This document shows positions 56,066 to 64,000 of a stretch of DNA of 64,000 nucleotides, one piece after another. The position numbers and the translations under genes are program-made. Each line of letters opens with the position of its first letter. Position 1 is the first letter of the stretch. Under the pieces are notes generated by a model. That model worked only from the letters and a program-made list of their open reading frames with translations, had not been told where the DNA came from and did no database searches. The stretch is from Ecdyonurus torrentis (Eukaryota > Arthropoda > Insecta > Ephemeroptera > Heptageniidae): assembly GCA_949318235.1 (NCBI GenBank), contig OX439137.1, positions 14,149,291 through 14,213,290 of the forward strand, given 5' to 3'.

Positions 56066-56367
56066 AAACCGTCCGGCAGGTATAAAACCGGGTTTTTTAG
56101 CCCGTTTTTTTTTTAAACTCTAGGTTATTTATTCATAGTAATTATAGTAATACGAGTAAATTAAGAATTTCGACCGTTATTAATATAGTATTTTGGCTTC
56201 TTTTTTTTTATATATTATTATTTTATTATTATTTATTTTTTTTTTTTTTTTGCATTAATTGCTTTTTATATTTTTAAAAAAATATTTTTTTAAAAAATCT
56301 TATTGCCCGTTTTTTTATAAAAAAACGCCCGGCAAAAATCTAGGTTTAAAAACCCGGTCGAACCCTG
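56010..56367. mobile_element. 358-bp hAT-like element with 8-bp target duplication
   Basis: CAGGGTTCGG..CGAACCCTG ends, with TTTTCATT on both sides (56002-56009 and 56368-56375). Subterminal AAACCCG/CGGGTTT and CCGGCAG/GCCCGGC pairs. The interior is mostly T/A homopolymer. Confidence 0.9.
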
Positions 56368-56678
56368 TTTTCATTGCATATTTCATAATAATTAAAAACA
56401 CAATATACAGTTAAAATGTTTAAAATTTTGAAAAGATCTCTACATTCCTGATCTAAATTAAGCTCCACAGATAGTGTGTATACCCCCCCCCCCCCTTTTT
56501 AACTTTGTCTTCTTCTTTATTTGCTTCATTTGCTTTTATAGGCAGAAATTAGTTGAAAATCCTACCATAGGCGTTGAGACACATGACTCTCGTGCTCTCG
56601 TGGCCCTGAAATGATAACGCCTGACTCCAAAGACGTTATATATCTAACCCCGCTATTTTCCAAATGACCTCTGCAAAG
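56368..56678. other. Non-coding, poly(C)
   Basis: C-run at about 56484-56495. It ends at the candidate acceptor of the next exon. Confidence 0.45.
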
Positions 56679-56726
56679 AAGTTAGTAAAACAACGATTCT
56701 TCCCCTTGTTTCTGTTGGCTCAGAAG
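56679..56726 (+). CDS. Candidate 48-nt linker exon (phase 1 to phase 1)
   Basis: Acceptor ATGACCTCTGCAAAG (moderate), donor CAGAAG|GTAAGT (excellent). Encodes EVSKTTILPLVSVGSE and leaves one base. Frame-neutral like the other linkers. It would lead to the terminal exon at 62055. Weaker than the other linkers because the acceptor is AAG. Confidence 0.45.
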
Positions 56727-56733
56727 GTAAGTC

Positions 56734-56770
<37 letters not shown>

Positions 56771-57705
56771 CATATTTAAATTATAAATATATTTAGCTTT
56801 TATAAGTATATTTTACAATGGATGTAAGATTCTGCTTAAATTGACATAGTTTCATTGTTGTGTCAATTTACGTCCCTTGTAAAATCTACTTAAAATGCAA
56901 AGCATGTCATATATGGATGTCCTTGTTGGTATGGTTTCTTTGGAATTCCATTTTCTTTTCTATTATATAATACTGTACTTTAAGTGCAATGAATAAGGTA
57001 TCACAAAAATTAGCACCATATTATACGTATGTACTGTATTTGGAACAACAACAATGCCTCAAGTCTCTAATGATGTTCGTAAACCCTGTTCCCTTGCACC
57101 CAAATAAAAATGCGCAATTCCATTTAAAAAAGCATTAAATTTGTGGTTTGGTGCACACACACACAAAAAAAGAAAAAAGAAAAAGAAAAAGTTTTATTGC
57201 AAACATCATATCGATCTTTTGCGTCCCGTATGATAAAGATGTAAAAGGGAGTATATTCCTATAGTATGTCCATATATGCGCTGAAATTTTTGCCCAGCTT
57301 TAAACCTGCTTTGCTTTGGAATTTTTAGCATAGGTATAGCTTAGAGTTTATGTAGGGACTCATTCAAGGTTCCACTCATATTCTTCATGCAATACAAAAT
57401 TTTGTTAACATACACCGCATACACGATCAAAATCGGAAAGGCACTTTATTTAAAAAAAAAAAAATAAATAAAAAAAAATAAATAAAAGGCACTCAAAAAT
57501 GCAATATGGAATATAAAATGAGGTATGCAACAGTTTTAATTTATTATTTTTATCATAATCTGAATGTTATCTTGACATTCTAATATAAATACAGCTATTT
57601 TGATGAAATTAATTCAAAATAAATATAAAGTACTTTTGTTTTTATAAATATTTAATTACTTTAAGAACTATTTAAGTACGTACATTTAGCAATAAAGAAT
57701 TTTTT
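56727..57705. other. Intron, AT-rich
   Basis: T-run at about 56737-56766 and an AAAGGCAC repeat near 57448. No exon seen. Confidence 0.45.
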
Positions 57706-57875
57706 ATTGACTATAATAAAGGAACAACTGTTTTGAGGCTGACTTTAAGCGATTTCAGTCACATCCGCTTCCGTTTTTACTTACTATATTCATGTGTAGT
57801 ATGTCGAAACGGAAGCGGATGTAAGCAAAATCTTTTATAGTCGGCCTCAAAACAGTTGTTCTTTTATTAGTCAAT
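57706..57875. repeat. Family C MITE, copy 3
   Basis: ATTGACTATAATAAAGGAAC at the left, GTTCTTTTATTAGTCAAT at the right. CGCTTCCGTTT and AAACGGAAGCG form the inner stem. Confidence 0.82.
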
Positions 57876-58365
57876 AGTATGAATGTTTTTTTATTATATC
57901 AATAAATTTATTATTTTTTTAATTTATATTTTTTAAATTTTTATAATAAATCAAAATTGGAAATCAATTTTTCTTTTCTTTTTTTTTTTTTTTTTTTTTT
58001 TTCTTTTTGCATTTTTAGTACAAATTTGTACAAATGTTTAAAAAAAAAAAAAAGGCAATAAAGGCACTTTTTAGAAATAAAGGCAAAAAAGGCAATATTT
58101 TTATTGGATTTTCCTGACGACCACCTTCTTACGCTCGATGGAGATATGAAGTTTGAACAGGAATAGACCCAGTGCATATTAAAGGCACTTAATGCCTATG
58201 AATCAGGGCTCTAGTGATGATTATTTGATTATTATTATTTTGTAGAATTCAAGAAAACATATATTTCCTCATTTTATTGATTTTTGATGCTATATATTGA
58301 TGTAGAAATTTAAATTTTTTAGAGTTCAAAAGCAAAAAGATTATAAATAGTTTTTTCTTATTCTC
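57876..58365. other. AT-rich intron sequence
   Basis: T-run at about 57978-58002; AAAGGCA repeats at 58050-58110 and 58182. No exon seen. Confidence 0.45.
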
Positions 58366-58667
58366 TTAAAGACGTAGAACACCTTGAACAAAAAACTTGC
58401 CTAATATCCTAACATACCCAAATATCAACATTATTTTGGCCAGAGTCGATGATTTCTAATTTATTTTCCATTTACAAAATGTCAGTTGCGGGTTTAATAC
58501 GTCACAGATCGCCTGTTTCCGCGCGCGTGGACCAGGCGAGCTGTGACGTAGTAAACCCGCAACTGACATTTTGTAAATGGAAAATAAATTAGAAATCAAT
58601 AACTCTGGCCAAAATAATGTTGATATTTGGGTATGTTAGGATATTAGGCAAGTTTTTTGTTCAAGGT

Positions 58668-59660
58668 CCCAGGTACCAGAAAGTTTTCCGTGGGAACTCG
58701 GCAATGTTTGGGCAAAGATTGGGAAATGCCGAAACCTTTCCTTGACATTGCCCAAAATTTTATTTGGCACAAAAATTAAAAATATTCAATTTTAGGTTCC
58801 TTTCCTAAACCTTGCCCAAAGTTTTCCCAAGATAGCTTCCCAAAAGTTTTCCTGGCTCTTTCCGGGGTAAGAAAAAAAGATTTTATACAATATAATTAAG
58901 ATATATCAACACAACTACATGTTTCTTATCAAATTTTTTTGTTATATTACAAAAATAACGTAATTACATAAACTTTCCTAAGCCTTTCCCAAACTTGTCC
59001 CACTTCCTGAATTGTTCCCGATGCTTTCCGATAAAATATTTGTGTAAAAATTATTAATTTAATTAAAATTTTACCTTATTTATTAATTATAAATGCTAGT
59101 TATATAATATATCCTATTTTTATATATTTATTGCTTATTTCTTAAAATGGATGCAAACGATCTAAGATAAATTGTAAATAAAAATATAAATTAATGTTTT
59201 ACAGCTATATTTCTTAACAGCTTCGGTGGCAGAATTGGTTAAAGCGAGTACTTCTAATCTCAGGGTCCTGGGTTCGAATCCCACCGTGGTAATTTTTGAA
59301 ACCCTTTTTACATAATTTTTCTGTTATGCATACATAGAAATCAATAAACTAACACAAAAAATAATTTTTTTCATGCAAATTACGTATGCTAATTAGTGCC
59401 TCCTTTCCCAAAGCTTTCCCAACCCTTTCCGGACACAAAAATGTGTTGGGAAGTTGATTTTCTATTCATAACAAGAGCAAGGAGCACAAATGACAAAAAG
59501 AAATATTTTAAAGTATTCCCAAGGCATGCCTGAAGCTTTCCGGAAATCCTTTCCCAACTGCGGACATTAGGCAATGATTTCGGAAAGGATTTTGGGAATG
59601 CCCGGGGAAAGGTTCAGGCTTGCCTAGGGCTTTCCGAAGGAAAGCTTTTTGGTACCTGGG
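58668..59660. mobile_element. 993-bp inverted-repeat element nested in a family A MITE
   Basis: Ends CCCAGGTACCAGAAAG and CTTTTTGGTACCTGGG are inverted. The host GT at the junction appears on both sides, so the target duplication may be only 2 bp. The subterminal 100-300 bp on each side are packed with CTTTCC/GGAAAG, TTTCCCAA and TTGGGAAA motifs in both orientations. The middle carries a tRNA-like sequence. No protein frame is recognisable, so it is non-autonomous. Confidence 0.8.
59220..59292 (+). other. tRNA-like sequence with intact A and B boxes
   Basis: TGGCAGAATTGG fits the RNA polymerase III A box and GGTTCGAATCC the B box at the usual spacing, and the region reads like a tRNA with a possible TCT anticodon (tRNA-Arg-like). 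The acceptor-stem halves do not pair and the anticodon stem is weak, so it is probably a tRNA-derived (SINE-like) sequence and not a working tRNA gene. It lies in the middle of the 993-bp element. Confidence 0.55.
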
Positions 59661-59679
59661 GTGTTCTACCGCCTTTAAT

Positions 59680-60179
59680 CAAGAATGAAGAAAATAAGAA
59701 ACAGAGAGATGAAGAATGACAAATTCTTCAAAATCTACAAAATGACAATATATATAAATAGCATTTAGTTGAATCAAATTATCTACTATACTTCCCCATT
59801 ATAGGCAAAAAAAACATTGAAACATATATAAATCAATGCCGTTTTTGGCTGCTTATTATCCGTTCAAATGGTGATCCGATACGTATGGACATCAGATAAT
59901 TTGATAAAAAAAAAAAAGAACAAATTGAGATAAAAATACAACGATTGGACCAGAAAACATCCTTTAATTTGCAAGTTTTTTAAAGCTATTTTGTGCATTA
60001 TAGACTGATGGGTAGGGGTTCCGCGAAAGTAAGAAAACCTTTTTGACAAAAGGAGTCATATTTTTGTCATTCTGAGGCTGAGAGCCGTGCAAAAACGTGG
60101 TTAAAATTTACGACAGTAAAATAATTTTTAAAATGAAAAAATTGCCAAAATAAAATTATAATCATGTGTAGAACAGAAA
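59680..60179. other. AT-rich non-coding
   Basis: Nothing recognised. Confidence 0.5.
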
Positions 60180-60560
60180 TTGATGTGCTCCTGCATGGTG
60201 AGTCGGGGGCGTTTGGGCGAGTGCATGATCAGTTTCAAACTTTTTGCTACTCCTGCTAATAAAAAAACGACGCTGGCGAGATATTAGGAGGCCGCCCGAG
60301 CTGCCCGAGTTCACTAAAAAAATTTGTCAAAGGGAGTTATGCTACTTTCTGCCACTATGGGTTTCTTACCAACGGCCAACGGCGCTCTAACGGCGCTAGT
60401 CACCAGAAATAGAAAACTGAATACGGTGCTCAACTCAATATCGGGCGGCCTCCTTATCGTCCTCAATCTCGCCACTCGCCAGCCTCGAAAAAAACATTTG
60501 AAATGCTGCGCCGTGCAGCGCAATAATAAACATGGCGACGCCCACTTGAGCGACTTGAGT
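60180..60560. promoter_or_regulatory. GC- and CpG-rich patch, possible promoter
   Basis: Clearly richer in GC and CpG than everything around it (GGCGCTCTAACGGCGCTAGT, GCTGCGCCGTGCAGCGC, AACATGGCGACGCC). The AACATGGCG motif near 60530 resembles a YY1-type initiator, but the ATG there is followed by a stop within six codons. It could be the promoter of the tetrapeptide-repeat gene at 62414 or of a gene further on. Evidence is composition and position only. Confidence 0.3.
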
Positions 60561-61145
60561 CTAATTATTATTTTCTTCGATTTTAAAGTGTTAATTTTAT
60601 TGCTGCTTTTCAATGAAAATTGTATACATACAATGAAAATGTAAGTTAAGTTTGTTATCTGTTGTATGCACAGAAATAGTAAACATTTTCTCGCTGTAAT
60701 ATTCTGTTATGAATGAAAACATTTTTGTTCCGTAAATTTGAGACTTAAAATTAATAATATAATAATGGTGGTTTTGAGTTTGAGGCATTTTTGATTATAA
60801 TGATACATACAAAATTTGGTGCATGCAAATGTACATTGTTTTATTCTTTGAAACATAAAACATCATTGCATAGTGAATATGTATACATACATAAATACGT
60901 ACACGTGTATGTATGTATCATAATATGGACGTATGTACCGGTATGTACCGCAAGGAAATGAAAAACCTGCACAACTATAGACTGAAAAGCATCACTAAAA
61001 TTGCAGGTTATTCATTTCATTTCGGTACATACTATACATTATGTTTGTCCTGTTCATGTCTCAAAATTTATGTATATGTAATACATATGTGTACTAACAT
61101 AATATGTAAATACATAAATGATTTCCAATGTTTTATATCTGCTAT
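60561..61145. other. AT-rich non-coding
   Basis: GTATGTA/TACATAC simple repeats at 60880-60950. No gene seen. Confidence 0.5.
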
Positions 61146-61276
61146 TTTAAAGGTGGGTAGAACACCTTGGACAAAAAAGTTGTGTAATATCCGAACAAAC
61201 CTGAAAATCGACATTGATTTTCAGGTTTGTTAGGGTATTAGACAACTTTTTTGTTCAAAGTGTTCTACGCCTTTAA
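61146..61276. repeat. Short family A MITE, copy 5
   Basis: Both ends are present (AAAGGTGGGTAGAACACCTT and GTTCAAAGTGTTCTACGCC) but the body is reduced: about 40-bp arms meet with CTGAAAATC/GATTTTCAG at the centre. An internal deletion derivative. Confidence 0.85.
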
Positions 61277-61554
61277 GTATGTATGTGTGCATATACATTG
61301 GTATGTATATTACTGTAATATGTAAAGTAATTGTATTATTATCGGCAGGTGTTTGCTGCTTTTTATAATATATTGCACTCATTTGAGAGTTTTGACATTT
61401 TTACACAAAAATGAATTGCTTTTAAGAATCTCTTTTGTGCTAAAATTTCATAGATCTTAAATTAGTGGACGGTATTTTTAAAAAAATACAACTGCTGATA
61501 ATTAGTACAATTATATAAATGTACGGTATGCATATATTGCACACACATATGATG
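61277..61554. other. AT-rich non-coding
   Basis: Nothing recognised. Confidence 0.5.
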
Positions 61555-61678
61555 TACAGCTCTGGCCAAAAGTTTGAGAACGATTTGCATAGGCAACCCG
61601 CAACCACACTATGTTATCTTTATGAGAAAACGCTGTGGCCGCCGCTGCCCCGTTCTTAAACTTTTGGCTAGTGCTGTA
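61555..61678. mobile_element. Family B Tc1/mariner-type MITE, copy 4
   Basis: TA-CAGCTCTGGCCAAAAGTTT at the left and AACTTTTGGCTAGTGCTG-TA at the right. Same inner orientation as copy 3. Confidence 0.85.
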
Positions 61679-62054
61679 TACATAATTATAAAATATTAAC
61701 TTGAGTGTAAAATGTTCGTGTAGCTATTTAAAGGGTTGATTTTTATCAAATTTCAAAAACAGCATTTTTCTAGTTCTAACTTTCAGATTTCCTTGCAATC
61801 AATTCAATTTTTAACAGAAATGTATTACCGGTATTCGAATTTAAGGAATTGACTGGGTTATCATATCAAGCAAGATTGTTAAGTGACCAAAAAGAGGCAA
61901 AGTATATAATGTCTACCATATCGTATGTCCTTGTATTTTTTTTCTCCATTTGTGTTGGTGTTAAAATGATAATGTTGCCATATACAATTACCAGTATTTC
62001 AAATTGTGATAAGGTCATTTTATAATGATTACATAATTGTTATTTTTGTTTCAG
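61679..62054. other. Intron end with a transposon scrap
   Basis: 61875-61925 resembles the right end of the 1.4-kb element at 14255-15654 (TTAAGTG.CC.AAA..ATGTCTACCATA). It ends with the strong acceptor TTATTTTTGTTTCAG at 62054. Confidence 0.5.
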
Positions 62055-62092
62055 ATGAGATAGCTTGCAGTGTACTAGAAGTTCTCAAGTAA
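62055..62092 (+). CDS. Candidate short terminal exon (fingerless ZAD isoform)
   Basis: After a strong acceptor the phase-1 frame reads D-EIACSVLEVLK then TAA at 62090-62092. Joined to exon 2 the protein would be 123 aa (139 with the 56679 linker): a ZAD plus linker and no fingers, which could dimerise without binding DNA. Support is the acceptor, the phase match and a downstream AATAAA at 62407-62412. A chance acceptor or a downstream gene's exon is possible. Confidence 0.42.
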
Positions 62093-62413
62093 TCTAGCCA
62101 CATAAGAAACTTCTATCATTTTTGCATTGTTGAGAAGTCACGATTGTCATTTAAATGAATGTTATGTTTGTGAAGTTTTCAACAATATAGAAATCATTTG
62201 GTCAGAGTACATGGTATCTACAGACTTAAGGATAGCTCTTCAAAGGCCACGACACAGAATCTTGTATTTTTTAAAGAATTTTCTCCAAAGATGCTACATA
62301 TTTTTTGCTACAAGCTAAAAGGAAAGCATACTATCACACTAGTCAAGCTAACTTACTGCTGCAAACTAAATCAATTGTGAAATTTCAACTTGGTGATCTC
62401 TACGTGAATAAAA
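62093..62413. other. 3' flank / upstream flank
   Basis: Contains the dispersed repeat TTGTTGAGAAGTCACGATTG (also at about 639). AATAAA at 62407-62412 directly precedes the ATG at 62414. No exon recognised. Confidence 0.45.
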
Positions 62414-64000
62414 ATGTCGCTGCCTGCTGACAGTAACATAGAAACCAATGATTCCACCATGATTTCTTCTAGTAACATAAACATAGGTGGTAATATAGGA
62501 GGAAAAATAAGTGGTAAATTGGGAGGCAAATGGGGAGGTGAAACAGGTGATAACATTGGAGGTAAATGGGGAGGTGGAATGAGCAATGAATGGGAAAGTG
62601 AAACAGGAGGTAAAATAAGTGGCAAATGGGGAGGTAAAACAGGTGGTAAATGCGCAGGTAAAATGAGTGGTAAGTGGGGAGGTAAAACTAGTAGTAAAAT
62701 AAGTAGCAAATGGGGAAGTAAAAAACAAGGTGAATGGGAAAATGATACCAGTGGTAAATTGAGTGGTAATTGGGAAGGTGGAGCAAGTGGTGAATGTGAA
62801 GGTGAAATAAGTGGTAAATGGGGAACTGAAATGAGTGGTAAATGGGCTGGTGAAGCAAGTGGTAAAAGAGGAGGTAAATGGGAAAGTGATGCAAGTGGGA
62901 AAATAGGAGGAAAATGGGAAAGTGGTAAAATAGGAGGGGCATGGGAAAGTGATGCAAGTGGGAAATGGGGAGGAAAAACAAGTGGTAAAATGGGAGGGAA
63001 ATGGGAAAGTGATGCAAGTGGGAAATGGGGAGGAAAAACAAGTGGTAAAATGGGAGGGAAATGGGAAAGTGATGCAAGTGGGAAATGGGGAGGGAAAACA
63101 AGTGGTAAAATGGGAGGAGATTGGGGAGGTGAAGCAAGTGATGAATGGGAAGGTGAAACAAGTGGTGAATTGGGAGATGAAATAAGTGGTGAATGGGAAG
63201 GTGACATAATCCGGAAAATGGGAGGTAAATGGGAATGTGATGCAAGTGGGAAAACAATTGGTAAAATGGGAGGGCAATGGGAAAGTGGTGCAAGTGGGAA
63301 AATGGGAGGAGATTGGGGAGGTGAAACAAGTGATGCAAGTTGTATAATGGGTGGAAAATTAGGAGTTGAAACAAGTGGTAAAATGGGAGGAAAATGGGTA
63401 AGTAATGCAAGTGGTAAAATCGGTGGAAAATTAGGAGTTGAAGCAAGTGGCAAAATGAGAGGGAAATGGGCAGGTGAAACATGTGGTGAAAGAGGGAAAT
63501 GGGAAAGTGTTGCAAGTGGGAATACAAGTGGTAAAATGGGAGGACAATGGGAAAGTGGTGCAAGTGGGAAAATGGGAGGGAAATGGGAAAGTAATGCAAG
63601 TGGGAAATGGGGAGGAAAAACAAGTGGAAAAATGGGAGGAGATTGGGGAGGTGAAGCAAGTGATGAATGGGAAGGTGAAACAAGTGGTGAATTTGGAGAT
63701 GAAATAAGTGGTGAATGGGAAGGTGATATAAGCCGGAAAATGGGAGGTAAATGGGAATGTGATGCAAGTGGGAAAACAATTGGTAAAATGGGAGGGCAAT
63801 GGGAAAGTGGTGCAAGTGGGAAAATGGGAGGAGATTGGGGAGGTGAAACAAGTGGTATAATGGGTGGTAAATTAGGAGTTGAAACAAGTGGTAAAACGGG
63901 AGGAAAATGGGTAAGTAATGCAAGTGGGAAAATCAGTGGAAAATTAGGAGTTGAAGCAAGTGGAAAAATGGGAGGGAAATGGGAAGGGCATACAAGTGGT
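62414..64000 (+). CDS. Gly/Lys/Trp-rich tetrapeptide-repeat protein, open at the window edge
   Basis: A plus-strand frame runs from ATG at 62414 (MSLPADSNIETNDSTMISSS) through 529 codons to the last base with no stop. An in-frame TGA lies at 62405. After about 25 Ser/Asn-rich residues, the rest is a four-residue repeat, roughly [GSE]-G-[KE]-[WMITA], for example SGKW GGKT SGKM GGKW ESDA; three 60-nt copies at about 62945-63125 are almost identical. There is no signal peptide or cysteine pattern. Every length change is a multiple of three, and many differences are at third codon positions. The other two plus frames contain stops. The minus frames are also open, but as a by-product of composition. 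I do not recognise a family; a structural, extracellular or adhesive protein is one guess. The 3' end, introns and start remain unproven. Confidence 0.65.
   Translation, partial: MSLPADSNIETNDSTMISSSNINIGGNIGGKISGKLGGKWGGETGDNIGGKWGGGMSNEWESETGGKISGKWGGKTGGKCAGKMSGKWGGKTSSKISSKWGSKKQGEWENDTSGKLSGNWEGGASGECEGEISGKWGTEMSGKWAGEASGKRGGKWESDASGKIGGKWESGKIGGAWESDASGKWGGKTSGKMGGKWESDASGKWGGKTSGKMGGKWESDASGKWGGKTSGKMGGDWGGEASDEWEGETSGELGDEISGEWEGDIIRKMGGKWECDASGKTIGKMGGQWESGASGKMGGDWGGETSDASCIMGGKLGVETSGKMGGKWVSNASGKIGGKLGVEASGKMRGKWAGETCGERGKWESVASGNTSGKMGGQWESGASGKMGGKWESNASGKWGGKTSGKMGGDWGGEASDEWEGETSGEFGDEISGEWEGDISRKMGGKWECDASGKTIGKMGGQWESGASGKMGGDWGGETSGIMGGKLGVETSGKTGGKWVSNASGKISGKLGVEASGKMGGKWEGHTSG

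Larger units (their letters stand above)
58366..59679. repeat. Family A MITE, copy 4, split by a 993-bp insertion
   Basis: 58366-58667 carries the left end and almost all the body; the last bases (GTGTTCTACCGCCTTTAA) resume at 59661 after the insertion. The arms TTTCTAATTTATTTTCCATT are well kept, and the central CGAGCTGTGACGTAG has lost the exact TGACGTCA. Confidence 0.85.

Noticed and set aside
59220..59292. Functional tRNA-Arg gene
   Set aside because: A and B boxes are good, but the acceptor stem does not pair and the anticodon stem is poor; it also lies inside a transposable element.
62366..63923. Three overlapping minus-strand reading frames (about 300-410 codons) rich in His, Pro, Phe and Leu
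   Set aside because: All three minus frames are open at once because the repeat has few reverse-strand stop triplets. They are shadows of the plus-strand tetrapeptide frame, which alone has an ordered four-residue period.

Overview
This is animal nuclear DNA, almost certainly from an insect or close arthropod relative. It is strongly AT-rich, carries multi-exon genes with GT-AG introns, and is crowded with short inverted-repeat transposons. Two genes encode ZAD (zf-AD) zinc-finger domains, a family expanded in insects. I see no bacterial, plastid or viral features.

Layout. 1-5.5 kb: repeats and a LINE reverse-transcriptase scrap. 5.6-10.6 kb, minus strand: a two-coding-exon ZAD gene encoding 1,167 aa, with no C2H2 fingers and a very long N/Q/S/T-rich tail. 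10.6-16.9 kb: a spacer full of foldback repeats between two divergent (head-to-head) ZAD genes; the likely promoters lie here. 16.9-62.1 kb, plus strand: a second ZAD locus. Coding exons 1 and 2 encode the ZAD and a linker and end in phase 1. All later candidate exons that can follow them start in phase 1: a two-exon route to a 2,719-aa protein with 12 C2H2 fingers; three further zinc-finger terminal exons (37.9, 49.0 and 53.9 kb, with about 6, 10 and 9 fingers); a short fingerless terminal exon (62.06 kb); and five in-frame linker exons of 48-72 nt. The simplest reading is one N-terminal ZAD spliced to alternative C-terminal zinc-finger cassettes, in the style of lola or mod(mdg4), which use a BTB domain instead. 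62.4-64 kb: a plus-strand reading frame open for 529 codons to the window edge, encoding a Gly/Lys/Trp-rich tetrapeptide-repeat protein.

The two ZAD genes are paralogues. Both split the ZAD with a phase-0 intron at the same place, both have a splice acceptor directly before the ATG, and they share two short motifs outside the ZAD. ZADs usually dimerise, so the fingerless paralogue could act as a partner or competitor of the fingered isoforms; that is inference.

Introns and spacers hold several families of TA-flanked MITEs, three hAT-like elements with clear 8-bp target duplications, a mariner transposase fossil, a Penelope-like GIY-YIG fragment with an inverted partial copy, and a 993-bp element carrying a tRNA-like sequence nested inside an older MITE. 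Splice junctions and isoforms are read from sequence only; no transcript evidence was available.
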